A stretch of 33,349 nucleotides of DNA, taken from positions 1 to 33,349 of the forward strand of contig QANT01004304.1 in assembly GCA_003254885.1 (NCBI GenBank). The letters run 5' to 3'. Both the position numbers and the translations under genes were made by a program. A model generated the notes under the pieces. It made no database searches. It saw only the letters and a list, made by a program, of their open reading frames with translations, and was not told the origin of the DNA. Below are positions 22,865 to 33,291 of the stretch, piece by piece. Each line of letters begins with the position of its first letter. Positions within the stretch are counted from its first letter, which is position 1. The DNA is from Purshia tridentata (lineage: Eukaryota > Streptophyta > Magnoliopsida > Rosales > Rosaceae).

Positions 22865-23453
22865 CAAAACCAAATCCATACTAAATCACCTTAAAAAGCC
22901 ATAACTTTAAAACCCTCGGGAATCCCAATCCTAATCAAAATCTCCACCTGAATTCATTAATCCTCGAACACCACCACTGATCCTTACTTAGCCCTCTCTG
23001 AAGCTCCAAACATTTCTTAATTCTGTAACCTCAAATAATCCTTAAATTATCGGTATTTCAATTCTAATTCCGTAACCTCCCTTAACTAGCATACAGCAAC
23101 CAAAACAAACCAACATACAAGTAACCAAGTAATTAACTAAACTGAGAATTAAAGGGTCCTAGGTTCACTCACAGTGACCGTGCGAAAAGACTAAATTGCC
23201 CTTCCTGTCCTTTGTGGCTCCAATGCATGGATTCTAAAATCCGACAGCATAACGGCATCGGGAATACTATTTCCCAAGCCACACGTACCTGTTAAGACCA
23301 GACAGTCCAAGAAATAACAACACAGTTCACAAACAGTCCAACAAACAACCGAAACGTCGGGAACCGCCCCGCTCGGGGGTTGCCCGACCCCAGAAACGCA
23401 CTCGAAAGGTCTGAGAAACTCACCCACAAGCTCGGGTGGTTAGCCCGATGCCG
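22865..23453. repeat. Direct duplication, copy A (about 590 bp)
   Basis: This segment recurs in the same orientation at 24261-24836. Shared landmarks are CGGGAATCCCAATCCTAA, CCTAGGTTCACTCACAGTGA, the AGCATAACGGCATCGG block, and CTCACCCACAAGCTCGGGTG near the end. The copies differ by scattered substitutions and small indels. The duplication lies within the minus-strand LTR-like sequence. Confidence 0.85.
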
Positions 23454-24260
23454 AAAACCAAGGAACGCTCGCTGGGATCGTCATACGCAGCGGGTCCCGC
23501 GACGGTCAACGAACGGTCAACGGGCGGTCAACTGCCAAAAACGAAGATCGTGTTTAGCTAAAACAAATTACATGGGCACGTAGAGGAGATCGAGGGGATC
23601 GATTCTCAAACCTGGGTCGACGGCCAAAAGTGGCCGGAAAAGGAGGAAATTAGGCCGGAAAGCCGGCGGCACACCCACGTCCAATCCGCCGCCCACGGCG
23701 GTCCAACGGCGTGATCGACCCCACCAACAAGCTGGGCTCGACGAGGGGAGAAGATCTGGGCGGTCGCTGGGCCTCGTCGTCGCCGGAAACGGCGAGATCG
23801 CCGCCGATCACCCTGACTGTGCACGCGCAATTCTCCACTTTCCGGGCTGTTTCACGGCGAACCGCCACCATGGGAAGGAGGAGGAGGAGCCGGCGAGCAC
23901 GGGAAGCCAAGGATCACGCCGGCCCGCCNGGCGCGAGCACGGCGAGCCAAAGACCAGGCCGGCCTGCCGCCGGACGCGCCCCCACGCTCCGGTGAAAGGC
24001 GCGGCTGGAAAGTGACTCGCGTGAGAAAGGGAAGTTTCGGGAGAGAGGAGAGAGAAAAGAGCTGTCTGATTTCTGGGGTTCTGTGCCCCCTATTTAAAAT
24101 CCCACTTTTCCAAAATTACCAACTTGCCCCTCTCTTCGCACGTCCGTAACTTTCAAACCGTAGCTCCGTTCGATGAGTGCTACGTGTCTACGAACTCGTG
24201 AGGACGAGACCTTTCCAACGAACACAAAGTCAACGCGAAAAGACCTCCCGAACAAAAAGA

Positions 24261-24836
24261 TCCAAAACCAAAATCCACACTAAATCACTTTGAAATGCAA
24301 TAATCTTAAAACCCCCGGGAATCCCAATCCTAACAAAAGTCTCCACCTAGACTCACCGGTCCTCAACAAACCACTAAATTCTTACTTAGTCCTCAATCAA
24401 TCCTTTAAATCCTCGGAAATTCCATTCCTAATTCCGTACCCCTCTTAACTAGTACCAGCAACCAAACAACCAAGCACTCAAAACAGCAAAGTAACTAACT
24501 AATTGACAGTTAAAGGATCCTAGGTTCACTCACAGTGACTGCGCGAAAAGACCGAACTGCCCTTCGTGTCCTTCGTGGCTCTTTTGCTCGGATTCCAAAA
24601 TCCGGCAGCATAACGGCATCGGAAATACAAATTCCCGTGCCGAGTACCTGTTAAGACCAGACAAACCAAGCAACAATAACAGAGTTCACAAACAATCCGC
24701 TAACCAAGCCAACAAACAACCGAAACGGCGGGAACCACCACGCACGGTGGTTGTCCGACCCTCGGAAAGCACACGAAAGGTCAAGAAGCTCACCCAAACT
24801 CACCCACAAGCTCGGGTGGTTGGCCCGAGGCCAAAC
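24261..24836. repeat. Direct duplication, copy B
   Basis: This is the second copy of the 22865-23453 segment. In the reading direction of the minus-strand element it precedes the promoter-like block, where the 5' end of the LTR would be expected. It stops abruptly at the first base of the plus-strand LTR (24837). This indicates a recombination or insertion breakpoint at that position. Confidence 0.8.
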
Positions 24837-27087
24837 TGTAACACCCCGTACCTTCAAAAGTTGGTTTGAAAAGTTTTTAAAGGTTTTCGGGATTTTACTA
24901 GAAAAGTAAAATCGTTTTGGAGGTCTTCAAATTTTAAAATTTGACTTTTAAAGTTGGGCAAAAAGTTGACTTCTTGTTCAGGCAAGGTTTTCGTGTTGAC
25001 TTTGGGTTTGTTAGAAAGGTCTCGACCTCACGAGCACGTAGGAAGAAACGGCTCGTAATTTGGAGTTACGGTTTAAGAGTTATGCGAGTTTGAAGTTTGA
25101 AGGGGAAAATATAAATAGGAAAAATGAGTTCATTTTTGGGAAGAAAAATCAAAATTTCACGCGTGATTAGTGTCTGGCGATCAGAATCGCTCTCGCACCT
25201 TCCAGCAGCGCGTGAAAGCGCGTGCAGCGTCTTCTGGACTTCTGGTTGGTTGGGTTTTGTTCGTCTCTTCGTCGTCTTTCCATCCATATCCAAATCGCCC
25301 CGATCGGACCACTGTGGACGACGAATCGAGCCTTGGAAATTTCGGCTATCGTGAGTTTCAAATCCAAATTCCTACTTCGTCTGACCTCGGTTTGGTCCGA
25401 TTCTTACCTTTCTAAAATCCTCAAGTTTCAAGCTTTCCAACCATATGTGATTTGTAATTTTTCGTGTAGGTTTGAATTTTCAGATCAGGGACAGAAATTT
25501 CAGACCGAAATTGGTGTTTTCCGGTCACTTATGGCCACTTTTTGGAGTCGTCCCAGTTGACAAAGTTGTTCCTCTCGTTGAGCCCGTCAATTTGGTATGG
25601 TCAATTTTATTTTCTGGGTTGGTCGCAGGAAAAGTCAACTTTCCGGTGGCTGCCACCGTTGACCGCCGCCGGCGCGGCCACGTGCGGCTGTGCTGGACCG
25701 GCCAGTGACCAAAAATGTTCTTTTCCTTATTTTAAGGCTTTTGGGAACCAACTTGGACCTTACGTGTTTGTACAGGACGATCAGAAGTGTTTTCGGGGAA
25801 GTTTTGGGTGTTGGCCGCTAGTTGGATGATCGGCGAAGCTTACGTTTTGCTCGCTAAGTTTGTGAGTGGATTTTTGGTTTCAAAGTTTGTCTTTTAAATG
25901 TTTTAAGATTTGTTTTGAATTTATTTAAGTATCCATTGAAATTGTGGTTTGATTGAATAACTCTTTTATTCGCTAATATTTATCTTATGATATTTTGAGA
26001 ATGTATATGTAATATGTTTGCGGATATATTGGTTTATGGTTTTGAAACCACTGGACAGTACCCGGGAGTAAATGGCTGGTTATAGGTCTTTGGGACCCAT
26101 CGGTTCACACATTTAGGCTTTGGGCTGTGTGTCCAGGTGCACTATCTACGCGCGTATTGATAAAGTTGGAATCTATGCGAACCATTGTGTGTTTGCGTAT
26201 TGATAAAGTTGGGATCTATGCGAACCATTGTGTGTTCGCGTATTGATAAAGTTGGGATCTGTGCGAACCATTGTGTGTTTGCGTATTGATAAAGGTTAGC
26301 CATATCTATGTACACGTACTTGGCCCACGTGTACGTATTGATAGAGAGTTTATGGGTACTACGGTGAGACTTTTAAGTATTTTGATATATTGGTAAATGT
26401 CTTGTACTGCTACTACTTATTTTTAATGTTCAAACTCTTATAAATATTTGGAATCGTATATGCATATCTAGTTTTTCTAAATTTATACATTGTATAATTA
26501 TGAAGGTTTTGGATTTATGAAGGGTGGGACCCGGAATTGATGGTTTGATATTATGATTTTGCGAATTGGTTTTTTGAAACTGGGGAATTTGAAAGACAAG
26601 TTTTATGTTAATATACTTATGTTGAACAAAGGATTGTTTAAATTATTTTGTCCACTCACTGAGTTTTATCTCATAGTTTTGTGTTTTAAATGTTCTCCCC
26701 CAGGTGACGAGGATCCCGTTCGTGCCACTTGAGCGTCGAGCCACTTTTTCATCTTCTGACATCCGAGACTATGTAGGCATAGTTTCACTTATTTATTTCA
26801 ATTATTCATTTCTCTCGAATGATGTAATTTCTTTAGATATGCTCTGAGATCACTTTGAGGTGACTATTTCGGGTTGGGTTGTTGTTTTGACTATTATTTT
26901 GTTAAGAGATTATTTGTTGAGATTCTCTGGTTACTGTTGAGTTTTAACAGGGCATATCTCATTTTTGGGTAAGGTTTTTTTTAACAAAGGAGACGCTGCC
27001 GAATTTTCGGTAGGATCGGAGCCCATGTCGTGAGACGTGGCGCCCCCACAGGGTCATCTCGGGGTCAACTCCGGGGCGGTCCTGTCA
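24837..27087 (+). mobile_element. Long LTR-like sequence, plus strand (possible solo LTR)
   Basis: The sequence starts TGTAACACCCCGTACC and ends GGGGCGGTCCTGTCA, that is TG...CA termini over 2,251 bp. A TATA box, TATAAATAGG, lies at 25110-25119, about 270 bp from the start. Hairpin tandem repeats lie at 26152-26334. The adjacent pentamers CAAAC and CTAAA do not match, so a clean solo LTR is not proven. No gag or pol frame is visible. Open frames near 25.1-25.8 kb overlap each other in several frames and show no domain. Confidence 0.6.
26152..26340 (+). repeat. 43-bp tandem repeats with alternate hairpin pairing, plus terminal hairpin
   Basis: GCGTATTGATAAAG starts at 26152, 26195, 26238 and 26281, exactly 43 bp apart. 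Each unit has GTT(C/T)GC and GCGAAC arms that can pair across the unit or with the neighbouring unit. The C-to-T change keeps a G-U pair on the plus strand. The array ends with a perfect 8-bp hairpin, GTACACGT-ACTTGGCCC-ACGTGTAC (26310-26334). Confidence 0.85.
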
Positions 27088-28005
27088 CTAAATGCCAATT
27101 TTTGTTAAAGAAGAACGTTAAGTCTAAAGTGTTTTAAAATAATGCAAATTTTACAAGTACTTATACATATATCTATTTTCAATAAAAAGGTGTGGATGCA
27201 TATGTATATATATAAAAATATATGTGTGTGTGTGTGTGTGTACACATGAGATGTGACCAAATGGGTGTCACGGCACCAAGTATTGGGACATCACTTTGGT
27301 TTTAAAATTTTTGATTTGCATACAAAAAGGTTTTTAAGGGAAAAGGTTATCTTGTTTTGAAAAGCAAACCCATAGCCAGTTCATATGTTGTAGCTAGTTC
27401 AAATGTGTTGTAGCTAGTTCGTGTCGGCACCATGTCGTTGCTCTGTCGACATCCACATGTCCTCTCTAAAAAAGGATTGTTTATATTAATAACTGTACAA
27501 AAGTGCAATAAGAAAGAACCACAAGAGAGCTTTTTGATGGAATAAATTTATTGAATTTATTTCTTTTATATTATAACCCTAAGGTGAACAACAAGAACTC
27601 AGAATGGGGAAACTGTCACATGGTTATGCTAGTGAACTGAAAATGACTACTAAAACATTAGAATGATAGCCTCTAGTTTAAGAATCAACATCTACTACCT
27701 TGTGTATGGTTCACAATAGCCTTTATAGATTCGAAAAAATGAGAAGTTACAAACAATCCAATGAAACAGTAAGCAAGATCAAGAAAAGATAAGAAGGTTC
27801 GAAAACCACCCTTAAGGGAAGTTTCCCCTTGAAATATAAAGTAGCTTTCACATTTCCCAAGAAACTTCCACTGCCCATTTGACCTTTGTACAAGCCATCA
27901 GGCTTTGAACTTGTAACCTCACCTCCCCCACTTAATCATGGAAGCATAGTCAACTTGTTTAGTAATAAGAATATGAAAAAAGAACAATATTTTAATGCAT
28001 ATAGT
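27088..28005. other. Intergenic DNA with a (TG)n microsatellite
   Basis: A TG dinucleotide run is at 27223-27240. GTAGCTAGTTC is repeated at about 27390-27420. No gene is recognised. Confidence 0.55.
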
Positions 28006-28561
28006 CAGGGCTGACCTAGAGGGCAAGTGGGCTAGGCGACGACCTAGGGACCTTTTAAGTATAGGGCCTCATTCTGGTCCACTAATTTTTAAACCCATAA
28101 AAATATAAAAAGTCTTCTTAATTTATTTTTTTGTGTGAACTCAATCTTCACTTGTTTTCTTGTTTTTAAGCCCATATTGGACTTCTCCTCCTTCAAATAA
28201 ATGAGCCTCTCTTTTTAAAATAAAGCAGCCCAATCTTTTTGTTATAAATGAATCTTTTTGAAATTTTAAATAAGGCTTATTATAACAAACACTTAACATT
28301 TTTTTTCATTAGTTTTTCTAGTCATCTCTCTCACTCTTTTCTCTCTTTTCAAGTCTTCTCTTTCTTTCTCTTTTTTGCTCTTGCTTTTTCCTTTTGTTCA
28401 ATTAGTTTTTATTATTTATCAAAAATTTGTAGAGATATTAGAAAAATTGTTTGGGTGGTAAAGTTTTGTCCAACAATTTTTTATTATTAATTTTTTTTTT
28501 TATTCAAAAAGCCTCAACTTTGATTTTTGCCTAGGGCCTCCTAGTTTGTTGAACTGGCCTG
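28006..28561. mobile_element. hAT-like non-autonomous element with 8-bp duplication
   Basis: The perfect octamer CATATAGT flanks the unit (27998-28005 and 28562-28569). The ends are CAGGGCTGACC and, reversed, CAGGCCAGTTC. Inside each end lies a CTAGGCGACGACCTAGGGACC or CCTAGGGCCTCC block, a pattern common in plant non-autonomous hAT elements. The interior is T-rich on the plus strand. The frame at 28248-28490 is low-complexity and not a gene. Confidence 0.75.
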
Positions 28562-28569
28562 CATATAGT

Positions 28570-29313
28570 CAATGTTGAATTGCATAAATTGAAAAATAAT
28601 CAACAAATATATTTGGAAAACTTTGGAATGAGGAATAAAAAGAATGTTCCATGCTAGACAAGCCATGATGTAGATCCAGCTAAATGGTAGACAAGCAATT
28701 AGGCTAGCTGAAAGAGAAAGGAAAAAAAATGATACTTCAAAGCAATTGCAAAAATAAATCTGTAAACAAGTCAAGCAAATATTTTTGTCTTAACTCTCAT
28801 TACCGACAAATCTATCATATGTATGCTAAACCAAATTTATAAAACTATTATCCTTCATATTTTGTATGTGTTCATTTGCTAGTTGAATTGATATCTCTAC
28901 ATATATATGTATATATGGACAAGGATCTAATGTGAATGAAAATAAATAAGCATGAATACGAGTGCCGACACATCATGAACTAACTGTAGCACATCCTGAT
29001 TTCATGTGTCGACAACCGTGTCGGCATCATGTGAACACCATGAAGATATTCAGTATATATATTGCCCTGGAATTATGAATTGCATGCAAAATGAAACGCC
29101 CAAAAATCCAAACTAACCATAAAAATGAAAATCCATAGCATTACCAAATGTAATTACCTCACAAAACGCTTGTATTTATCATTATCCATTGTTGCAGCTT
29201 CTAGCCCAAGACCAAATGGTTTTGTGTTATAAACAGTAGAGAAGCATCATTCTCACCATTTTTATTCTACATTGATACTACATCATACCCTTTATTCTAT
29301 GATTGACCCAACA
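28570..29313 (-). other. Region where a decayed copia 3' LTR should lie
   Basis: On the minus strand TGTTGGGTCAATC begins at 29313 immediately after the purine tract AAAATGGGAG, as at a copia 3' LTR start. A possible far end is GCAATTCAACA at about 28573. This would give roughly 740 bp, but the boundary is only a guess. No other feature is recognised here. Confidence 0.35.
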
Positions 29314-29325
29314 CTCCCATTTTGT
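29314..29325 (-). other. Polypurine tract of a copia element
   Basis: The minus strand reads ACAAAATGGGAG directly before TGTTGGG. This G-rich purine tract is the second-strand priming site typically found just before a copia 3' LTR. It lies about 90 bp downstream of the RNase H remnant, the expected order. Confidence 0.5.
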
Positions 29326-29411
29326 GAGAGATGAATATTGTGGATCTTACAAACCCATATAACAAAGACACATATCTACGGCTGTTACGAAGCCAAAGTA
29401 ATCAATAAGAG

Positions 29412-29600
29412 TAAATCTGCGGTAAAAATGTCTACAAGTTGGTTATAGAAGTGGATATAAACTGAACATGAGGATTTTGTGTGTGAGTTTTTCAGAAACA
29501 AAATGATTGTCAATCTGTGTGTCTTCTCCAAGAAAGAAACATGGGATTGAAGACTGATATAAGCAATGCCAAGCTTCTTGGCAAGATCATCCAAATGTAA
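29412..29600 (-). pseudogene. Decayed Ty1/copia RNase H C-terminal fragment
   Basis: The minus-strand translation contains LDDLAKKLGIAYISL, then HRLTI, and ends NQLVDIFTADL. This lines up in order and spacing with the copia polyprotein C-terminus, where an LGA-Y-S-NPVFH stretch is followed by KH-EIDFHF and then DQLADIFTK-L. The conserved aspartate and TK residues are altered or lost, and upstream reverse transcriptase is not seen nearby, so this is a non-functional remnant. Its orientation agrees with the polypurine tract and putative 3' LTR start at 29313. The match is from memory of the family pattern and is degenerate. Confidence 0.55.
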
Positions 29601-29797
29601 CAAGTGGCAAATTGGTGGACTTAATATATAGCAAATTTTACTAATAATATATAGTACGTACAATTTGTCATACTTGACATTATGGGTTTAGAAAAAGTGA
29701 GGCTGCAATAATATATATAGCACTACTCTTGATGGTTCATTGTTCATGCACATCATCTACTTCATATAATAAAGTAGGTAATTAGATTATAAGTATT

Positions 29798-29811
29798 CAC
29801 TACTAGAAAAA
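29798..29811 (+). mobile_element. CACTA (EnSpm) terminal inverted repeat
   Basis: CACTACTAGAAAAA is a classical CACTA-family end. It is preceded by ATT, a possible 3-bp target duplication. Just inside, ATTATTTGTGTCC and GGCACAAATAAT form inverted subterminal repeats (29831-29863), with further (G)GCACAAATA copies to about 29990. The partner terminus is not found before the end of the window, so the element, if complete, extends past 33349 and would enclose the FRS gene. Confidence 0.65.
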
Positions 29812-30620
29812 TCTTCAAAAAGCACGAAGTATTATTTGTGTCCTTATAATATAAGAGGCACAAATAATCCTACCCTTATGACATTGGGCACGATGCAGCC
29901 ACGATTAATTTGTTTGTCTCCGCAATTGGCGTTTCCTTTGTTAATAGAGCATAAATTGAGGTTATGTGCCAAACGTGAAGGCACAAATATTTGGAGAGAG
30001 TCTTGGATGGGGTTGGAATGCCACTCATCCAATAAGACTTCCACTTAAATTTTGACAACTGTCATTTTTTAAATCTAGCTGGACTTCTCAGCCTTCTTCA
30101 CTCTCAGTTCTCTTCCGCTTCCTTTTCTAGTCAAATACAACGTTAATCTCAAAAAAAAAAAAAAAAAGTTTTCCCTCCTTCCCAATTTTTCCTCTGGCGC
30201 TCTTTTTCCATCAACAGGTTATGCTCTGCTCCAAAATTTGAAGATACCTTCATTCTATTTGTCTTTGATTTAATCAATTGAGAAGAACATCTATTGAACC
30301 ATAGAAACATTCAGCCAAGTAGTTCTAGCTAATCGGAAAAGTTTATGAAGGTGAGGCTTATTCAACCAAATTTCTATACTATATTTTGTTTGACTTGCTT
30401 TATTTTATGTTTATGAGAATCTATTATTATGTTTTTACATTTGGTTTGAATTGTATTGTGCCCAGTACAAACGTCATGCTAATTTTTGGCTAAGTCTGAT
30501 GGTTTAAAAAAACCATAGTAAGGAAAACAATACCAATTTACAAAAACTTAGGCTCTTAAAACTGTGTGCCCAAATTTTTCTTGTAAGTATCTAACTAAAT
30601 GCATATATTTATTTGATTAG
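29812..30620 (+). promoter_or_regulatory. Subterminal CACTA region and presumed FRS 5' leader
   Basis: After the subterminal repeats, a C/T-rich stretch (30085-30215) resembles a plant leader. The candidate donor TGAAG|GTGAGG at 30351, or the weaker CAACAG|GTTATG at 30218, can join the acceptor TTTGATTAG at 30620. With the 30351 donor, a four-codon upstream frame (ATG at 30345) would precede the main ATG. The small frames at 29836-30058 lie in the subterminal repeats and are not supported. Confidence 0.35.
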
Positions 30621-30633
30621 GTTGATTAAGCCA

Positions 30634-33291
30634 ATGGAGCACTCAAACTGTGGAACAGGAACAGATATATTAAGTGAGCATGATGAGATATTTGGAGAAG
30701 ATGTTGATGAAGAACTCAAAGTTGGAAGAAAGGTGTACTCTGATGATGAAGCTTATGATTTATACAATAATTATGCTTTAAGAAAAGGTTTCAGTATTCG
30801 TAAAGGACATTTACGAAAAGATGTATCGGGGAATATTTGCCAAAGAGAATTTTTGTGTTCCAAAGAAGGGTTTTTTGAAGATGAAAATTCACTTGCAGTG
30901 AGAAAACTCAATCGGTTAGAGACAAGAACAGGTTGCAAGGCTATGGTTCGATTTAATGTGAAAGATGGAATATGGACAATTTCTCATATCATTTCAGATC
31001 ACAACCATGACCTTGCTAAAGTTGAAGAAAGACAGTTTTTAAGATCAGGCCGAAAACTAATTGCTGCACATGCAAATGTTACTAGTTCTATGATTGATGC
31101 TGGTATAAGACCGATAAAATCATACTTCTACCTAGCAAATGAAGTGGGTGGTGCTGAGAATATTGGATGCACTAAGAAAGATGTATGGAATTACTTGCAA
31201 AGGAAGAAGAATGAAATGATGGAAGCAGGGGATGGACAAAGTCTATTAAACCACTTTAAGCATAAGCAAGGTGATGATCCTAACTTTTTCTACTCAATGC
31301 AATTGGATCAATTTAGTAGAATGACAAATTTCGTTTGGAAAGATAGTAGATCAAAGTTAGATTATGAATGTTTTGGTGATGTCGTATGCTTTGACACAAC
31401 ATTTCGAACTAATAAATATAATTTGTATTGTGCTCCATTTGTGGGAGTTAACCACCATTGGAAGAATGTCTTATTTGGCTGTGCTTTTCTTTTAGATCAA
31501 AGTACCGAGTCATTTGTCTAGTTATTTGAGTCTTTTTTAGAAGCAATGGGAAACAAAGAGCCAACAACTATTTTCACAGATGAGGATAAGGCAATTGCAA
31601 AAGCAATTAAAATAGTGTTTCCAAAGGCACGTCACAGATTGTGCACTTGGCACATTGCCAAGAAAGCAAGGGAAAATCTTGGCTATCTTTTTGCTAATCC
31701 TAAGTTCAAGAAGCATTTTAACAAGTGTTTTTTTGGGTGTGATAGTGAAATTGAATTTGAGGCTTCGTGGGATGAAATGATTAATGAATTGAACCTTGGA
31801 GATCAGCTGTGGCTGAAGAAGTTATATTCACTTCGAGACAAGTGGTGCCCAGCTTTTAGTTTGGACAGTTTTTCAGCAAATATAAGATCAACCCAAAGGA
31901 GTGAAAGTACAAATAATATTTTCCATCAAATTTCTACTAAAACAATGGAGCTCATTAAGTTTTTGCATCATTATGAGAAAAAAATAGAAGAGATGCGTTT
32001 AGCGGAGTTGGAAGATGATTATCGTTGCAAAAATGGTGTACCCCATCTAAAAGTAAGGAATGGAATGTTGAGTCATGGAGCTAATGTGTACACTATTAAA
32101 TTGTTTAGTTTCTTTGAGAAGGAGTTATTGGGTTGTATCACAGTGAGGGTGAAAGAAGTTTGCCATAAAGATGGGGTTTATGCCTATGATTTATTTGAAG
32201 AAGGTCAGCAAAGATCATATAGAATCGAATATAACCCTATGACTTTGGATATTTCTTGTTCTTGTAAGTTATTTGAGTCAATGGGGATCTTGTGTCGTCA
32301 TGCTTTAAGGGTGTTTGATTTGAATAACTTCACTAGTTTACCTACACAATACATATTGAAGAGGTGGACTAAGGATGCAAAGAAAGGGATTGTGGGCAGT
32401 AATAACAAATGTGCTTCTATAAGCAACGATCCAAAGTCAGCTAGATTATTGCGCCTTAGTGAGTTGATGCATGAAGGAAGAAATGTCTATGATATAGCTT
32501 CATTGAGTGATTATGGAACAGAGATTGTTAAAGAAATGCTGGTAGAGGCGATGAAGCAACTTGAAAAAGACTTGGAAACTACAAATATTTTGAATAACTT
32601 AAAGAAAATGGATGAACAACCCAATGACAGCACTCTCCCTAATCAAGTGACAGTTCTAAATCCACCAACTGTGAGGGCACAAATGACAAAGTGTCGATTG
32701 AAAAGCAGTTTAGAAAAGCGAAAAAAAAAGGCTACAAAAGGTACATGTAATTTTTTATCTACATGTTATTCTTATTGCTTCTTGTTTAGCATATAATTGA
32801 ATTTTATGATTATGTTAGTTTATTGTATCATTAATTTATCTTTACATATATATATATAGGAAAACGTAATCAAGAAACTTCAGATGTTTCATCTCATCGA
32901 ATAGCTCCACCCCATGTGCCTATATTTAATCCATCAGCTTATCAATTCAGTTTATCTCATCATCCAATTTATAATCAGGTATTTCTTTTGCCAAAGTTAA
33001 TTTAGAGTTCTAGTGAATTATATGCAATTAGTATCTTGACACTTTATTCTCTTTAGGACAATTTAAGTTGGCACTTTGGACATCCCAATTCTCAGTTTGG
33101 ACATCCTAATTCTCAGTTTGTTAATCCCAACTCTCAGTTTAGTAATGCACATGTGCCTCACTTAAGTCACTTGAATCAGGTTTGAGTTTTAGTATTAGTT
33201 TCTTACATTAATTGTTAAATAAATTAACTTATAATTGGATTCTAATTTTTAGAGTATTTTTTACCTACAGGATTCCAGCAACTACAAATAG
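30634..33291 (+). pseudogene. FAR1/FHY3-related sequence (FRS) gene with one in-frame stop
   Basis: FRS proteins are transcription regulators domesticated from MULE transposases; FAR1 and FHY3 act in phytochrome A signalling in the nucleus. Four coding exons are inferred: 30634-32740, 32860-32978, 33057-33179 and 33271-33291. They join in phase at GT-AG sites and encode 789 positions. Domains are a FAR1 C2H2-type finger (about 35-127; Cys69, Cys75, Cys101, His123, His125), a MULE-type core with FDTTF (Asp254) and FTDED (Asp316), and a SWIM finger CSC...CRH (Cys542, Cys544, Cys554, His556). Codon 296 is TAG (31519-31521), in a place where relatives usually have Trp in F-V-W-L-F-E. The frame is open on both sides. 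The start is the ATG after the acceptor at 30620; upstream in-frame codons have no ATG. It may be a recent pseudogene, a polymorphism or a base-calling error, or it may yield truncated products. Confidence 0.85.
33084..33149 (+). repeat. Three 21-bp repeats in FRS exon 3
   Basis: The codons for H/N-P-N-S-Q-F recur three times at 21-bp spacing (GHPNSQF, GHPNSQF, VNPNSQF), within the low-complexity C-terminal tail. The first two copies are nearly identical at DNA level, so the repeat is recent and frame-preserving. Confidence 0.8.

Larger units (their letters stand above)
21290..24836 (-). mobile_element. Long LTR-like retroelement sequence, minus strand, internally duplicated
   Basis: On the minus strand the sequence ends GGTCGGGGCGTGTCA at 21290, matching in style the GGGGCGGTCCTGTCA end of the plus-strand copy at 27087. 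Homology to that copy is visible in two blocks. One is a promoter-proximal block (about 24120-24260 against 24960-25090, with GAAAGGTCTCG(T/A)CCTCACGAG). The other is a downstream block (about 22570-22640 against 26040-26130, with GGTCTTTGGGACCCATC and AGGCTTTGGGC). A TATA-like TTTTAAATAGG lies at 24089-24099. The stretch 23600-24000 is GC-rich. No gag or pol frame is present. The 5' TGTAACACC end is missing, so this copy is rearranged. GC-rich open frames here are treated as non-coding. Confidence 0.6.

Noticed and set aside
23380..23995. Arginine-rich overlapping open frames on both strands
   Set aside because: High GC content removes stop codons in several frames at once, an N interrupts one frame, and the stretch lies inside an LTR-like sequence.
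25066..25829. Cluster of overlapping frames of 66-112 codons after the TATA box of the plus-strand LTR
   Set aside because: Several frames on both strands are open at the same place, none shows a domain, and the region aligns with non-coding leader of the related LTR.
24832..27092. Clean solo LTR with a 5-bp duplication at the plus-strand LTR-like sequence
   Set aside because: The flanking pentamers CAAAC and CTAAA do not match, so only the LTR-like nature is reported, not a proven solo LTR.
30613..30633. Seven codons upstream of the FRS ATG in the same frame
   Set aside because: The extension has no ATG (it begins TTG), and the intron acceptor TTTGATTAG at 30620 lies inside it.
32741..32796. 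C-terminal extension of the large FRS exon (TCNFLSTCYS...)
   Set aside because: It is read-through of an intron starting GTACAT at 32741. Splicing to 32860 restores a frame that continues through two more exons.
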